A DNA stretch of 64,000 nt, taken from Hevea brasiliensis (Eukaryota > Streptophyta > Magnoliopsida > Malpighiales > Euphorbiaceae). How positions within the stretch are numbered: position 1 is the first letter of the stretch; the number at the start of each line of letters is the position of its first letter. The position numbers and the translations under genes are program-made. Location: positions 57,911,119-57,975,118 of the forward strand of contig NC_079507.1 of assembly GCF_030052815.1 (NCBI RefSeq), given 5' to 3'. Below the pieces are notes generated by a model. It worked only from the letters and a program-made list of their open reading frames with translations, ran no database searches and was not told the DNA's origin. Positions 48,190 to 60,633 of this stretch are shown piece by piece.

Positions 48190-49969
48190 CTAGTAGAGGA
48201 TGATCAAAATGACAAAGAAGAAGAACTTCCTTGCTCCACAAATGTTGAAATTCAAGAAGACTCCCAACCAAATGTGGAAGAATTACAAATTGAGGAACCT
48301 CAACATCAAGACATTCCACAAGAATGGAGGTACCATAGAAATCATTCCAAAGATGACATTCTTGATAGTCCATCACAAAGAATGATGACAAGAGCTCAAC
48401 TTAGAAGATATTTTGATAATGTTGTTTTTGTCTTTCAATTTGAACCCAAAACATATGATGATGCTCAAAATGATGAAAATTGGCTTCTTATTATGCAAGA
48501 GGAATTAAATCAATTTGAAAGAAATAAAGTGTGGACACTTGTTCCTAAACCTAAAAAGCATTCTATTATTGGAACTAAATGGGTGTTTAGGAATAAGATG
48601 GATGAAAAAGGACATGTAATTAGGAATAAAGCTAAACTAGTAGCTCAAGTATATAACCAAGAGGAAGGTATTGATTTTGATGAAACCTTTGCTCCGGTTG
48701 CTAGAATTGAAGCTATTAGAATGTTGTGTACGTTTGCATGTTTTAAGAATTTCATGCTTTATCAAATGGATATTAAAAGTGCATTCTTAAATGGATATAT
48801 TGATGAAGAAGTTTATGTGGCTCAACCTCCTAGTTTTGAAGACCTTCATTTTCCAAATCATGTTTACAAGCTTACTAAAGCTCTTTATGGTTTAAAGCAA
48901 GCTCCTAAAGCATGGTATAAGAGACTTAGTAAATTTTTGCTTCAAAATGATTTTAAAAGAGGAAAAGTAGATACTACTCTTTTCATTAAAAAACTAGGAA
49001 AAGACATGCTTATTGTGCAAATCTATGTAGATAATATTATTTTTAGTGCTATTAACCATTCCCTTTGTAAGAAATTTTCCAATATGATGAAAAGTGAATT
49101 TGAAATGAGTATGATGGGTGAACTTACTTTCTTCCTTGGATTGCAAATCAAACAAATGAAAGATAGAATTTTTATAAATCAGTCAAAGTACATAAAGGAT
49201 ATGCTAAAGAAGTTCAAAATGGAAAATATTAAAAGCACTAAAACCCCCATGAGCTCAATAGTTAAATTAGAGAAAGATGAAAAAGGTAAGGAGATAGATA
49301 ATAAACTCTATAGAGGTATGATTGGTTCTTTACTCTACTTGACAGCATCTAGACCAGACATTCATTTCAGTGTATGTTTTTGTGCAAGATTTCAATCATG
49401 TCCAAAAGAATCTCATCTTGTAGCAGTTAAAAGAATTTTTAAGTACCTCATTGGCACACACAATATTGGCTTATGGTATCCAAAATGTGAATCATTTGAT
49501 TTTATTGGTTATAGTGATTCAGATTTTGCTGGTAGTATTGGACAGAAAAAGCACTTCTGGAACTTGTTAATTTCTAGGTCATGCATTAGTTTCATGGCAT
49601 AGTAAAAAAAAAACTTCAGTTGCACTTTCCACAGCAGAAGCTGAATATATTGCAGCTGGAAGTTGTGTTGCACAAATTTTATGGATGAAACAACAGCATA
49701 AAGATTTTAAAATTAAATTTGATTATATTTCCATAAGATGTGACAATACTAGTGCTATAAACTTGTTAAAAAATCCTGTCCAACACTCTAGAAGCAAGCA
49801 TATTGAAATTGGACATCATTTTATTAGGGATCATATTCAAAATGGTGATATTCAAATTGAATTTTTCCCATCTGATAAACAGCTTGCTGACATTTTTACA
49901 AAGCCACTTAATGAGGAAACTTTTTGCAAAATAAGAAGAGAACTTGGTATGACTGATGCTCTTGCTTAA
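48190..49969 (+). pseudogene. reverse transcriptase and RNase H of element F
   Basis: After an acidic hinge, the RT has [33 protein letters not shown] and [12 protein letters not shown]. The active site reads IYVDNIIF, so the second catalytic Asp of YVDD is Asn. RNase H begins [10 protein letters not shown], breaks by frameshift near 49540-49610, and continues with ALSTAEAEYIAAGS, RCDNTSAINLLKNP and the ADIFTKPL tail, ending at TAA 49969. Both lesions should abolish activity. Confidence 0.92.
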
Positions 49970-51148
49970 CTTTTGATGCATTCTCATGTTCCTATATGAA
50001 AATGAAGTGACATATGTTGGTTTGTGGTGTTAAAAATGTGTTCTGATATTTCTGGTGCAATTTGAAAATTTCTGGGTCTGATCTGATGTGAATAGTATTT
50101 TGCAGAATTTGATTGCAGTGGCATACTAATCTGTTTGCTAATTTTCTTGTTTGCTAAGTGCTTTACCACTGCTCCTAATTCTTCGTTGGCAAACTGGTAG
50201 TCAGGTTTGATTGTACTGAAATTCTAAGATTATTTTTATTTTCTGAGTGCCTATTCTGTATTTTTAAAAGGCACATTACTTAAATACCCCTCTATTTAAA
50301 GCATTGCATCATTATGTGTTTTAAGGGCAAAATAGACTTTTTACATATTAACTAGCGTGGGACTCAAAATTTTTTTTTGCAGAACCATCAGTCTTCTCTG
50401 CTTCTCCACTGGTACACGGTATCCATTACTCTGCAAAATCTCCATTTATGTCTTTTCAAGTTTAAAATTCAAAATTTCTTCTCTTTTCTGACGCATCGCC
50501 TCCCGAAACTCGATCAAATGCATTCTCTCTCCATTGTCAACCCATTTCACTCACAACCCTCTCAACGATCATCTCCCTTCGTCCTCTTTAAAATTTTCAA
50601 AACCCATTGGCTCTAAATCAAAGCTATCATTCTGCATTCTTTGAATCAGAAAATCCCTAAATCTTTCACATTCGTTCCCCGTTATCTCTCTCAATCTGCC
50701 GAAAGAAATTATTAAAATTGATTCACATTGGGTTTTTTTTTTTTTAATGCATTCTCTCCTGTCGTCATCGATTCGTATTCTCTCTCTACAAGTATCAGGT
50801 ATTGATTTCGAAACATTGATGGAAATGTGTTTTACATCTTCTTGTTATTTGTTTTGTTTATTTCGCTTTTGTCTCTCACTCTTGAAAATTATTTGATGGA
50901 TTTTCCTATTTTGAGTATTCACATTACACCAAAGTGCGCTATATGACAAAATCATAAATTTGTTATTGTTGATTCTCAAAAACCCGAATATTTCTTACTG
51001 TCAGTCCTAAAATTTTTTTAATAATACATAACATTGTGTTAAAAATGTGTTGATATGCTTCTAATGGTTATACGTTGACTGCTCACATTGTTCATTTTGT
51101 GAACCTAGCTTTCTCTATCCCTACTGCCAATTTTCTTCTGGTTTGGTC
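49970..51148 (+). other. pol to extra-ORF spacer of element F
   Basis: About 1.2 kb of noncoding sequence. It includes a pyrimidine-rich segment ending TTTTTTTTGCAG at about 50382 and a CAG/GTATTG junction at about 50797, both splice-like. They could belong to the leader of a spliced subgenomic RNA for the downstream ORF, but nothing here proves it. Confidence 0.45.
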
Positions 51149-52877
51149 ATGGCACAGTCAAAAGGAAAAGGCAAAGAAAAGGTCACCACACCCTCATCAT
51201 CTTCAGACTCTACTGATGCTAGTGTCCCTGCATCACCTCCTTCATAGAGAGAAGTTCCTCTGGTAATTGGAAAATCAAAAGAAAAGTCCAGGAAAAGGAC
51301 CAATGAGCCTGTCCAAGAAAAAGGTTCCAAGAAGAAGAAGACTTCAAAAGCTCCAATTGCGCATATGGAAAGGGCCATTCATGAACCAAGGTACATTCAC
51401 TGGCCTGCTTTTAATGAAGTCTCTGTTCCTTTATAGTCTCTGTTTGAATATCAAAAATAGGATAGATTATGCTCTAACACTGAAGGAGTATATGTGGACT
51501 TAGTTTAAGAATTTTATAGAAATTTAAGAGGTGATGATGCTGAAAGAGATGAATCTTTTAAGGTTAAAATAAAAGGAAAAGTCTATGAGGTGACAGTAGA
51601 AAGGTTAGCAAAAGCCCTAGGCATCCCAAACAGTGGGAATAGAATCTGTTCTCATAAAGAAGTATTTGCTATTGACGGGTTCAATAAAAGAGATTTTGAG
51701 GCTGAAGTGTTTAACGGAGAAGTGAAAGATAAGACTAGCATTACCCATGCTCACCAACACATCAAAATCCTTCATAGCTTTATCATCTATGTGCTGAATC
51801 CTAGTACTAGTAGTCCAAACTATTTAAGCACACTTGATCTCTGCATAATTTGGCACATTGTGAATGAAATTGAGTTTAATCTTGCCTACTTTATGCTGAA
51901 GCAAATTATAAAGTGGAAACCACCTTACAAACTTCCCTATGCCCATCTTCTTAATGGCCTATTTAGAGACTTTGGGATACGCTAGAAATTGAGAAACTTA
52001 GAACAAATATGATCCCAATTACAAGTCTGCAGAAAGATGATAATGGCAGAAAACTAAGGTTTGAACAAGGTGTTAGTTCTAAGGACAGTGCAAGTGGTGC
52101 TTTTAATGTTGAAGAAATTATGGAAGAAGTGAATAATTTAAGGCAATTTGTTGAGATTGAATTTGGAGAAATACAGAAATTTAAATCTTTTCAAACTGTT
52201 CTTATGAATGCACTTGATTCTAAGATTGATGGAACTTTGATGTTAATGTATAAAATTGTGAAAGAACTATTCAAAATCAAAGTTCATTTGGGTATTTCAA
52301 GTACTGAAGCTGGAGAAACCAGTAAGGCTGCTGCTACTGGTTCTGTTCCACAAACAGAAAAAGAAAAGGAAGAAGAGGAAGAAGAAGAAGAAGAAACTGA
52401 AAAAGAAGAAGAAGAAAAGGAAACAGAACAAGAAGAAGAGGAAGAGGAAGAAGAGGAAGAAGAAGAAACTGAAAAAGAGGAAGAAGATTCCGATGATAGA
52501 AATAGAAAAGGAGACAGCAAAGAAGGAAATGGAAAGGACATGAGTGACTCTGATTTTGAGCCGGAACCACAGACTCCTGCTCCTACTGCACCTACAAAAG
52601 GAAAGGCAAAAACAGCTAAAGAGGAACAAAGAAGCAAGCAGAAAGAGGAAATTGGTAAACCATCTGGTAAAAAGGCTAAAACTGGCAAAAAGCCTACTAC
52701 AGAATCCAGTACTACTGCTGCATCTGAGTTGTTGCTGGCCCTATTGTTCCCTTAACACCTGGAACTGTAATGGCTGCTGAAATCCTTCAAACTTTGAGTG
52801 ATAAACCTATTAAGCTAAAAAGGGTGAAGATGGTTACTCCAAGACAAATCAGAAGAAGCTCTAGGCTGAAAGGATAA
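51149..52877 (+). pseudogene. extra 3' ORF of element F (plant transposon-protein-like, Glu-rich)
   Basis: From ATG 51149 (MAQSKGKGKEK, basic low-complexity start) the frame carries stops at 51245-51247, 51434-51436, 51458-51460 and about 51506, and a TAG at about 51983. The middle block (EFYRNLRGDD, VERLAKALGIPNSG, THAHQHIKILHSFIIYVLNP) resembles the 'putative plant transposon protein' family (recalled as PF20167, not searched). It occupies the slot where SIRE elements carry an env-like gene. A frame change near 51990 leads to a C-terminal half with a long Glu-rich tract and a basic end (RRSSRLKG) at 52877. No transmembrane segment is evident. Function unknown. Confidence 0.72.
52360..52490 (+). 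repeat. GAA/GAG-rich tract encoding poly-Glu
   Basis: About 130 bp of GAAGAG-type trinucleotides in the extra ORF of element F, giving Glu runs broken by Thr and Lys. The long minus-strand open frames of Ser or Phe here are its shadows. Confidence 0.9.
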
Positions 52878-53099
52878 ATCCCCATACTGGATGTTTACTG
52901 ATTTTAATTTTGTCTGACAGTCTGTCTCTTAGTTTGCTACTCTGTTTGATATTTTTAGTTTTCTGGACTTTAATTAGTTTGCTATATTATCTACTGTTTT
53001 AACTATTTTGTTCACTGCACTTAAACTGAATTTTGATTTATAAACATGTGCAGGTTTTCTCCCATATTTTTTTGATGCTGACAAAAAGGAGGAGAAATG

Positions 53100-53260
53100 A
53101 ATGGGTGATCTTGTTGATATAGTTTGTTGATATAACTTATGAGAAATGATTGAATGAATGAGTGATCTTGTTGATATAGCTTGTTAATATAACTTATCAG
53201 AAATGAATGAGTGATCTTGTTGATATAGCTTGTGATTAATATATTGTTGATATAGCTTAT
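53100..53260 (+). repeat. tandem ~60-bp repeats before the 3' LTR of element F
   Basis: GTGATCTTGTTGATATAG followed by CTTGTT-ATATAACTTAT and AGAAATGA recurs three times with drift. Position is between the extra ORF and the polypurine tract. No coding sense. Confidence 0.85.
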
Positions 53261-53487
53261 GAAAATATATTGTGCATATCTAGTTAGTTATTTTAGTCAC
53301 ACTTGCCTACAACTCCTTGTAACAGAAAATGCTTGTGAATATTTCATTGAAATTATTAAGGGAAAGTTATTTGTTAATATGTGTTGATATAGGCACATAC
53401 ATAGGGGGAGTTATTCACACATATACATTCATACACATACTCACACTTGATTCTTACATGGTGATTCAATTGAGTTTTGTCATCATT

Positions 53488-53501
53488 AAAAAGGGGGAGA
53501 T
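53488..53501 (+). other. polypurine tract of element F
   Basis: AAAAAGGGGGAGAT directly before the 3' LTR. Confidence 0.88.
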
Positions 53502-55014
53502 TGTTGACCCCACAAGCTCAAAGGAGCATAAATTTTGATGATACCAAAACTCAACTAGAATCAAACTAACATTATTTTAAGTATTGTGCTTCTTAAAGAA
53601 CAAAGAAAAAGACTCAAGGAATTCATGATGGATTCGTGCCTTTAAAGAAAGGATGACATTTTAAGATAACACAGGATGAATTAAATGAGATAAATGAAGA
53701 AAAGGTTACCTTCCAAAGCTGCATTGAAGATCAAATTTCAAGGTACATGTAGTATAAAAGTTAGTTTTAACTTTTATGATTACTTGTGAAAAGAATTGAG
53801 GAGTAGAAGCCAATAATACTTATTTTTAATCCCTCAAGTATTTTCTTTCAAAATATCATCAATGGCCTAAAAGCATTTGATTATGATTTGGTGTAAAGTT
53901 TTAAAGTTTTCAAAGTTATGCAGAAAAGTTTTCCTAGTATGCTAACTGATTTGCTACTTGTTTTGGTATGCTAACTGGTTTGCTACTTTTTCTGGTATGC
54001 TAACTTTCTCAACTCTGCATAACATCGCAGAAAAAGATAAAATAATGGTTATTTTCTTGAAATTCGAAATTATAACGTTCAAATGAGTTCTCAAACGGTC
54101 AGAAATGTTCCAAAGCTATAAATACACCTATCCTTGACCATTTTGCACTAAATGAAAGTCTCTCTACTGTTCCTAACCTTTCAAGATCACTAAAGCTTTC
54201 ATTCAAAGTTCTCAAATTGTATTTATTGCTCATCAATGGCTTACCTACTCATCTCTTCTTTATAGATTCTGTTATATTGAGTGAGATTGAGTTTTAAACA
54301 CTTTATTATCATTTATGAGAGGTCATTCAAGCACCTATTGAAGCTTGATTGTGAAAAGTATTTGGGATAACACTTGGTAGAAGTGTGAAGCTACTTGTAA
54401 AAACTTTGGTGAGAAGATTTGTAAAGGGCTTTTGTCTCTTGCCTTTAAAAGAGAAGATTAGTGAAGTGAAGACTCAAAGTGGGATCTTTGAGAGAGTGGA
54501 TGTAGGCTAGTTGAGCCGAACCACTATAAAAATTCAGTGTTCAATTTTCTCAACCCTTACTCTTTACATTTATGCATTTTAACTTTCTGATTGAAGTGTT
54601 TTTTTTTTTTTTTTTTTTTTTTTTTTGATATGAAAATTGATACTATTTATTGTTAACCTTGCTGCAAACTGAGAAAATTGGTTTATTGCTGAATCTGCTG
54701 ATATCTGATTTAATTTGCTTATTGTTTTATTAGCTGTCAACTAATATATTTGGTGTACTGCTCTGTTTGCTGTGTTGTGAACTTATTTAGATTACTGAAA
54801 TTTCTACTGAATGCCAATATATTCTGTTAGATCAGTATACTGATTGCTTATGATCCAACTTTGAATCAACTTATCAATAGAGCTGTATTATTCATATTTC
54901 ACATTAGAAAATTAGATTGAACTAAGCTGTAATTTTCAAAGGTTTTGAGCAAGAACTGAAAAATTATTTTTAGAGTCCAATTCACTCCCCTTTTAAACAT
55001 ATTTTGAGACATCA
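53502..55014 (+). repeat. 3' LTR of element F
   Basis: 1513 bp, homologous to 43475-44982. It has a longer poly-T run (about 54600-54626) and ends at GACATCA before GATAA. Confidence 0.96.
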
Positions 55015-55219
55015 GATAACTTATAATAATATTATTCAATTATATGTTGTTTCTTTTGGTTTTTCCTGCTCTTCATTTTGCAAAGGGGAATACTACACGT
55101 ACGTTAAATATTTCCAGCCAAGAAATATGTTAAAGCTACTGTATTAACCCACCCATAATAATGGCACGCAAAGCAATTTTCATCCCAATATATTACAGGA
55201 CATGGCTCAATCTTGGCTG

Positions 55220-55220
<1 letters not shown>

Positions 55221-55291
<71 letters not shown>
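55221..55291. repeat. (TA)n(CA)n compound microsatellite
   Basis: About 28 TA units followed by about 8 CA units. Confidence 0.97.
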
Positions 55292-56292
55292 TTTTTGGTG
55301 AGAACTACTGCATGCATTACCCGCAGACATTAATTTCTACTTTCTGGTTTTAAAGTGCTTAATCTGCGATCATTTTCTTTCTTTCTTTGTGGTTAATTGG
55401 GATAAATTCTTGGATTCCAATAATATATAATGTCATGCATTTTCCCACTTGTTTCTCGCAAGAAGATGATGATGATATGAATGAAGTCACTTGCAGCTTA
55501 TCATGTATATGCATGCTGGCAAATGGCAACAGGTATCCCATTATCCCAACTTTAAGATAAATTTTATTTTGACTTTATGATAATAATATGCACCACCTCT
55601 AATGATTAGCTGGTGATCATCTTGCACTGCTTTTGTTCTGACAATTTATATATGCAGTTTGAAAATTTTTCTTGATCTTTTATTTTTTAGGAGGATACGG
55701 AGAAAAAAAAATCTGAATCTTTAATTTGATTTCAAGTATATGTTTTATTTTTTATTTTTAATTGGCATTAATTAGACACAACTTAAGTATTGGTATTAAT
55801 TATAGTGAGATTTGAAAGGCATGTATTTTATTCATAAAATATTACCAGATTTATATGTAGATCCTATGTGAAATTATAACTATATTTTTAAATTTTTCAC
55901 CTTCTAAAACTATTTTTTCTTTTCCCTTTTACCATATTTTTGTGTGAATTTTTTTTTAATAAAATTTACATTTCACTAATAATTTGATATTCTTGCCACA
56001 TACCCTCTCATTAGTTTGGCCACAATTCACAGCAGGACAAAATTTACTTAGATTCACGATGAATCTAAAATATAAATATTTATATTTATATATTTAATAA
56101 AAGAATCTCAATATATATATTTTAAATTTATAATAAATTGAGTTTAAATAAGAAAAATACTTAATAATAATTCTAAAAGTTATATATTTAAATGTTATTG
56201 ATTAAAGTATTAGCCATACGTTTGCCCACCTAAAATTTAATTCCATGTGAACTTTCATATATAGAAATAGAATTATGGCATTTATATTTGGG

Positions 56293-56403
<111 letters not shown>

Positions 56404-56607
56404 CCTACACTTCCCTAAAGGTCATTTCCTGCAATAACCGACCGGCCATTACCCTATTACTTATTTTTAGTATTCTTTTCACAATCAATAAATGATAATG
56501 AATCACGTCTCTTTCTTTCCCAATCAGCCCTTGGACCTTTGATTTAAACAAATTAATTAATTAATAATTTAAACACGCACCATACATCAATTATGGTGCA
56601 ATATATG

Positions 56608-56619
56608 TATATATATAAT
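56608..56619 (+). promoter_or_regulatory. probable TATA box of SABATH gene 2
   Basis: TATATATATAAT lies about 110 bp before the ATG, followed by a CT-rich leader. The position and composition fit, but TA-rich sequence is common here. Confidence 0.5.
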
Positions 56620-56728
56620 CCTTTTCTTCCTGCTCCAATCTACTCATTCAAGAGTGCAAAGATTGAGAGTCTCTCATCGAGAAATCTTGTTGTATATATA
56701 GACAAAAGCAAGAGACACACGCTCGAGA

Positions 56729-58641
56729 ATGGCTGCATTGGTGAGAGAATCAGTCTTGAAGAACGATGCCGATGGCCCCATCAAGGTGAAAGGCGGACTA
56801 GGAACTAACAGCTACTTCAAAAACTCCGTTTATCAGGTCTATTTCAGAGCAATCTAACTATTTCCTTGTTAATTGTTTTCTGCAGTTGATGACACTTTGC
56901 TTCTTCTAAATCGCCTTAATACACACATTATCTCCATAAATACACGTGCTTGTGCGCAAATATAGGTCGGGCGCGCATGCACACAAAAATTAAAAAAAAA
57001 ATTCTTCTTTTCTTTACAAAATCTTTATTATGGTGGTGTCACAACTTGAAAGTTAATGTTATGGAATGATAGAAATGATGTTCACACCAAAAAAAAAAAA
57101 ATCAATTAGGGTATCATTAAAATTTAAACAGTAACAGTTTCTTGGGTTTGTCAAAGAGTCATTATTAAAAAAATTTTAGAATACAACCATTGTAAAGCTC
57201 AAATGATAGAACCTGATGCAAAATACTACTAAAAAAGACAAAGTTTCTAAATTTATGCTACAAGAAATTAATAGAGTTAATAAATTAAACGGTCGAAGCA
57301 TGCTGGAAAAGTTGAATAGAATTTATGCAAGTGCCAATAAATATGGTCCATCGTATGTGCCCTATTTAACTAGTTGATCCAATTGGTGGTGTTGATTCTC
57401 CTCCATAATTGATTCTCACACAGTTTCTTAGATTCGGAAACAAGTTGACTTTGGATACTCTATGTGGTTGCCATTAATTTGTTTCCTCTTTCGACATTTG
57501 ATAAAGAGAAATTCTTCTACCACCGTCTACTCTTAAAGTGGAATAAAGCCAAATTAATTTTTAACTCATCGTTCTTTCAATTTTGTCAAGCTATAATCAG
57601 ATTTTTGAAAAGAAATCCGTCATGAAATGAAGTTCAAGATGCTTTAACATCAAAGCAATTGGGTCTCTAATTTTGTATCCAATTAGACGGGGTGATATGC
57701 TCACTCAAAATATTATTTTCTTTAATTGAATCTTTCCACCATTGTGATTTTGCATATTGAAAAATAAATATCCTTGAAAAAAAGGGAAGGACAAGACCCT
57801 TTTAGTTCCTATTTGATTAAGAAATTTACATCATTAGAGATGATATAGATAAATAACAGAGCAAGCCATTATGATATATGTTGAGACGAATTATATTATA
57901 TGATATGATCCTAATATATTGGTTATGTTACTATTGATGATGATTTTTTTTTTTTTGTCTCATTGGCAGAGATTGGCTACGAATGTTGTGAAGGACATAA
58001 TTGATGACGAAATTACCAAGAAGCTAGACGTAAAATCCTTCTTATCAACTTCAAATAATACAATTGTTCTTGCAGATTTAGGATGTGCTGTTGGTCCAAA
58101 CACCTTTACTTCTATGCAAGGAATTATAGACATAATAAAAAGGAAGTACCAATCTCAATGCCCTACTTCTGCAATGCCTGAATTTCAAGTTTTCTTTAAT
58201 GATCAACCCTCAAACGATTTCAATACCCTCTTCACCTCTCTCCCACCGGAAAGGGAATACTTCGCAGCTGGCGTTCCTGGTTCTTTCTACAAGAGATTAT
58301 TCCCTGAGTCCTCTCTCCATGTTGTACAATGCCATTACTCACTCTACTGGCTCTCTAAGGTGCCAGAGGAGCTGGAAGACAAGAATTCTCCAGCATGGAA
58401 CAAAGGGAGAATTCACTACACAAGTGCCCCTGATGAAGTTCTTAAAGCGTATGCAAAACAATGGGCTAACGACTTCAACGATTTCTTGAATGCCAGGGCT
58501 AAAGAGATGGTGCCTGGAGGAATGCTCATAGTTGTGATGCCAAGTATCCCAGATGGGATGCCTTATTCTGAGCTAGCAAATGGAATATTGTTCAACCTTA
58601 TGGAATCAATCCTTGTCGACATGGCTAAAAGGGTACGTCCC

Positions 58642-58676
<35 letters not shown>

Positions 58677-59067
58677 AAAGTGCAGAAATTTAGAGATTTA
58701 AACTTTGATTTTATTATTATAGGGACTAATAAGAGAAGAAGAAATTGATTCCTTCAACTTGTCGTTATACGCTGCCCCTCCAGGGGAGTTTGCTGCAGTG
58801 GTAGAAAAGAATGGATATTTCAACATTGAAGCAATTGGACTAACAAATCCAGCACCCTGGTTAACAGATGACGTGCACGTTGACATGATAGAATTTTTGA
58901 GGCACATAAGAGCAGCTTGGGAAGGAATGTTCGTCAAACACTTTCCAAGTGACGTGGTCAATGAATTATTCGAGCAGTTAATGCTTAGACTTCCGGAGGT
59001 TTTTGAGCAGATGGAAAGAGCATACAAGGAAAAAATTCAATCCCACTGTGTCTTACAACGCAAATGA
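56729..59067 (+). CDS. SABATH-family SAM-dependent carboxyl methyltransferase, gene 2
   Basis: Likely cytosolic enzyme methylating the carboxyl group of a small acid. Exons are 56729-56836, 57970-58632 and 58723-59067, all phase 0 with GT-AG introns, giving 371 residues (family about 350-390). Exon 1 ends in NSYFKNSVYQ, the SABATH N-terminal signature. The SAM-binding loop LADLGCAVGPNTF is at residues 70-82. FQVFFNDQPSNDFN (108-121) and GVPGSFYKRLFP (137-148) follow. The substrate-pocket segment SLYWLSKVP (160-168) keeps the Trp, but the residue before it is Tyr where salicylate enzymes usually have Met. ATG 56729 gives the normal family start. AATAAA at 59106-59111 may be the poly(A) signal. 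The sequence is closest to gene 1. The loganic-acid/At5g37990-like clade is likely (inference); substrate unknown. Confidence 0.93.
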
Positions 59068-60633
59068 TATTAAAAATAGAAAATTTTCTGGCTTTTTTAT
59101 ATAAAAATAAATAAGTGGACCATGCAATATGGATGGCCAATAATCATGCCATTGTATTTGGGTTGGTACAAATGCGAGGCTATTATATGATGAGGCTATC
59201 ATAATTTTATTTATAAAATAAAATTTATTAAGAATATTAGATAAAAGAGAATAATTTATGTGTATTGTATTGTGGTTTAGTAATACATGCAACACAATCT
59301 GATTTGATCTAATGGTTATAGATATGTTACTTACTTGATAGAGTTAGATTCGAATTTTCATTACCCTAATCCTTTACTAAAAAAAAAAGTAATGCATAGT
59401 TTCTTTTATTTAGATAATTACAATCCCTTTTAATTTTACTTTATCAATAACTATATATACTATTGATCATGTATTGATAAAGTCTAATCTAATGGTAAAA
59501 AAAATAAAGTATAAATAAATTAAATTAAAAATAAAGTAACTATGTACATATACATTTGCTTGATTTATGATATATAGTATTTCTATAGAGTTAATTATAT
59601 TAATTCATGTAAATATTTAGTCTTTTAATTAATTTTAATTACATTTTATAGTTTTATTTAACTAAAAGTTAATTTCTTTCATTTTAATTCATATTTATTA
59701 TTTTTAAAAAATTATAAAGAAGAGTGAATAATTAGAGAAAGTCTAATTTTGAACAGAATATCTCATGGCCAGCCATAAGATTCTCATGGTTGCCTGTGAT
59801 ATTGAAGGAACAAGCATAGCCTCTTGCAGAATGGAAGAAGGGTGCATGGCCAACCATGAGATTGCCTCTTATATGCATGGATGGCCACAAGATGGTCTTT
59901 GGGAGGTTATTTTTCACCCAATAGATATTTGACATATCATCAAAAGTGGGAGAAGGATCCAAAAGAGTGGAGTTATTAGAAATTTGAGCTGAAGAAGAGG
60001 AGAAGACGTTTTTTGCAGAGTTTCTTCGCACCCAAACACTCCAGAAAATTTCATTGTGGAGAAAGAGCGAGAAATTTGAGAGGGTTTTCTTGGAGCATTT
60101 GGAGGCTAGAGTAAGGGTTCTTTATCAAGCACACTTAGTGTTTATTCTTTTTATTCTTTTCCTTTCTTTTCTTTTATTTTAACTCATTTGTTAATTTGAT
60201 GTTTGGATTTAATTTTATTGATTTTGAGTTGATAATTGAGAAAATGAGTGGCTAAATATTTTAGCTAGGGATTTTGATGTAGCTCAACTTGATTTAACCT
60301 CTAGATTTTGATTTAATTTTCTCTACTTTGCTAATAATTATTATTTTTTAGTTTAATGCTTTTGAGCATCTTGGCCAAATACTTGAATGATTTTAGATTT
60401 ACAATCAATGGTTGGAAAACATGATTATGAGTTTGATTTGATAACAACTATCATAGATTTTAATTAAGAGTGAAAACTAAAGTTGGGTCTACAGGGTTCT
60501 GTTGAAATAGTCTTTTTCTTAATGCTCTAATTAATTAAGTAATTCTCTATTGGGAAATAGGGGTTAATTTTTAATTAGAAGGTTTGATGATACCCGGAAG
60601 ATATTATTAAATGTTTTTTTATTATTTACACTT
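59068..60633. other. 3' flank of SABATH gene 2 and AT-rich intergenic DNA
   Basis: After a short 3' untranslated region there is AT-rich sequence to about 59730. From there to 60630 the style changes (CATGGCCAGCCATAAGATT repeats in variant forms, then a T-rich leader-like stretch) and looks like decayed repeat DNA. No gene recognised. Confidence 0.5.

Larger units (their letters stand above)
43475..55014 (+). mobile_element. SIRE-like Ty1/copia element F, full length, with an extra ORF
   Basis: This 11540-bp element begins TGTTGACCCC and ends GAGACATCA, flanked by GATAA at 43470-43474 and 55015-55019. LTRs of about 1.5 kb enclose a tRNA-Met primer site, gag, protease, integrase, RT and RNase H in copia order. 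A region of about 3 kb before the polypurine tract carries an additional gene. Gag and pol motifs (UBN2-type Gag, DSGCSRHMTG protease) fit the SIRE/Maximus lineage, which is known for large size and extra 3' ORFs. Frameshifts and stops are frequent. Confidence 0.95.

Noticed and set aside
52284..52688. Minus-strand frames of mostly Ser or Phe/Leu in element F
   Set aside because: They are mirror images of the GAA/GAG tract in the extra ORF and have no amino-acid complexity.
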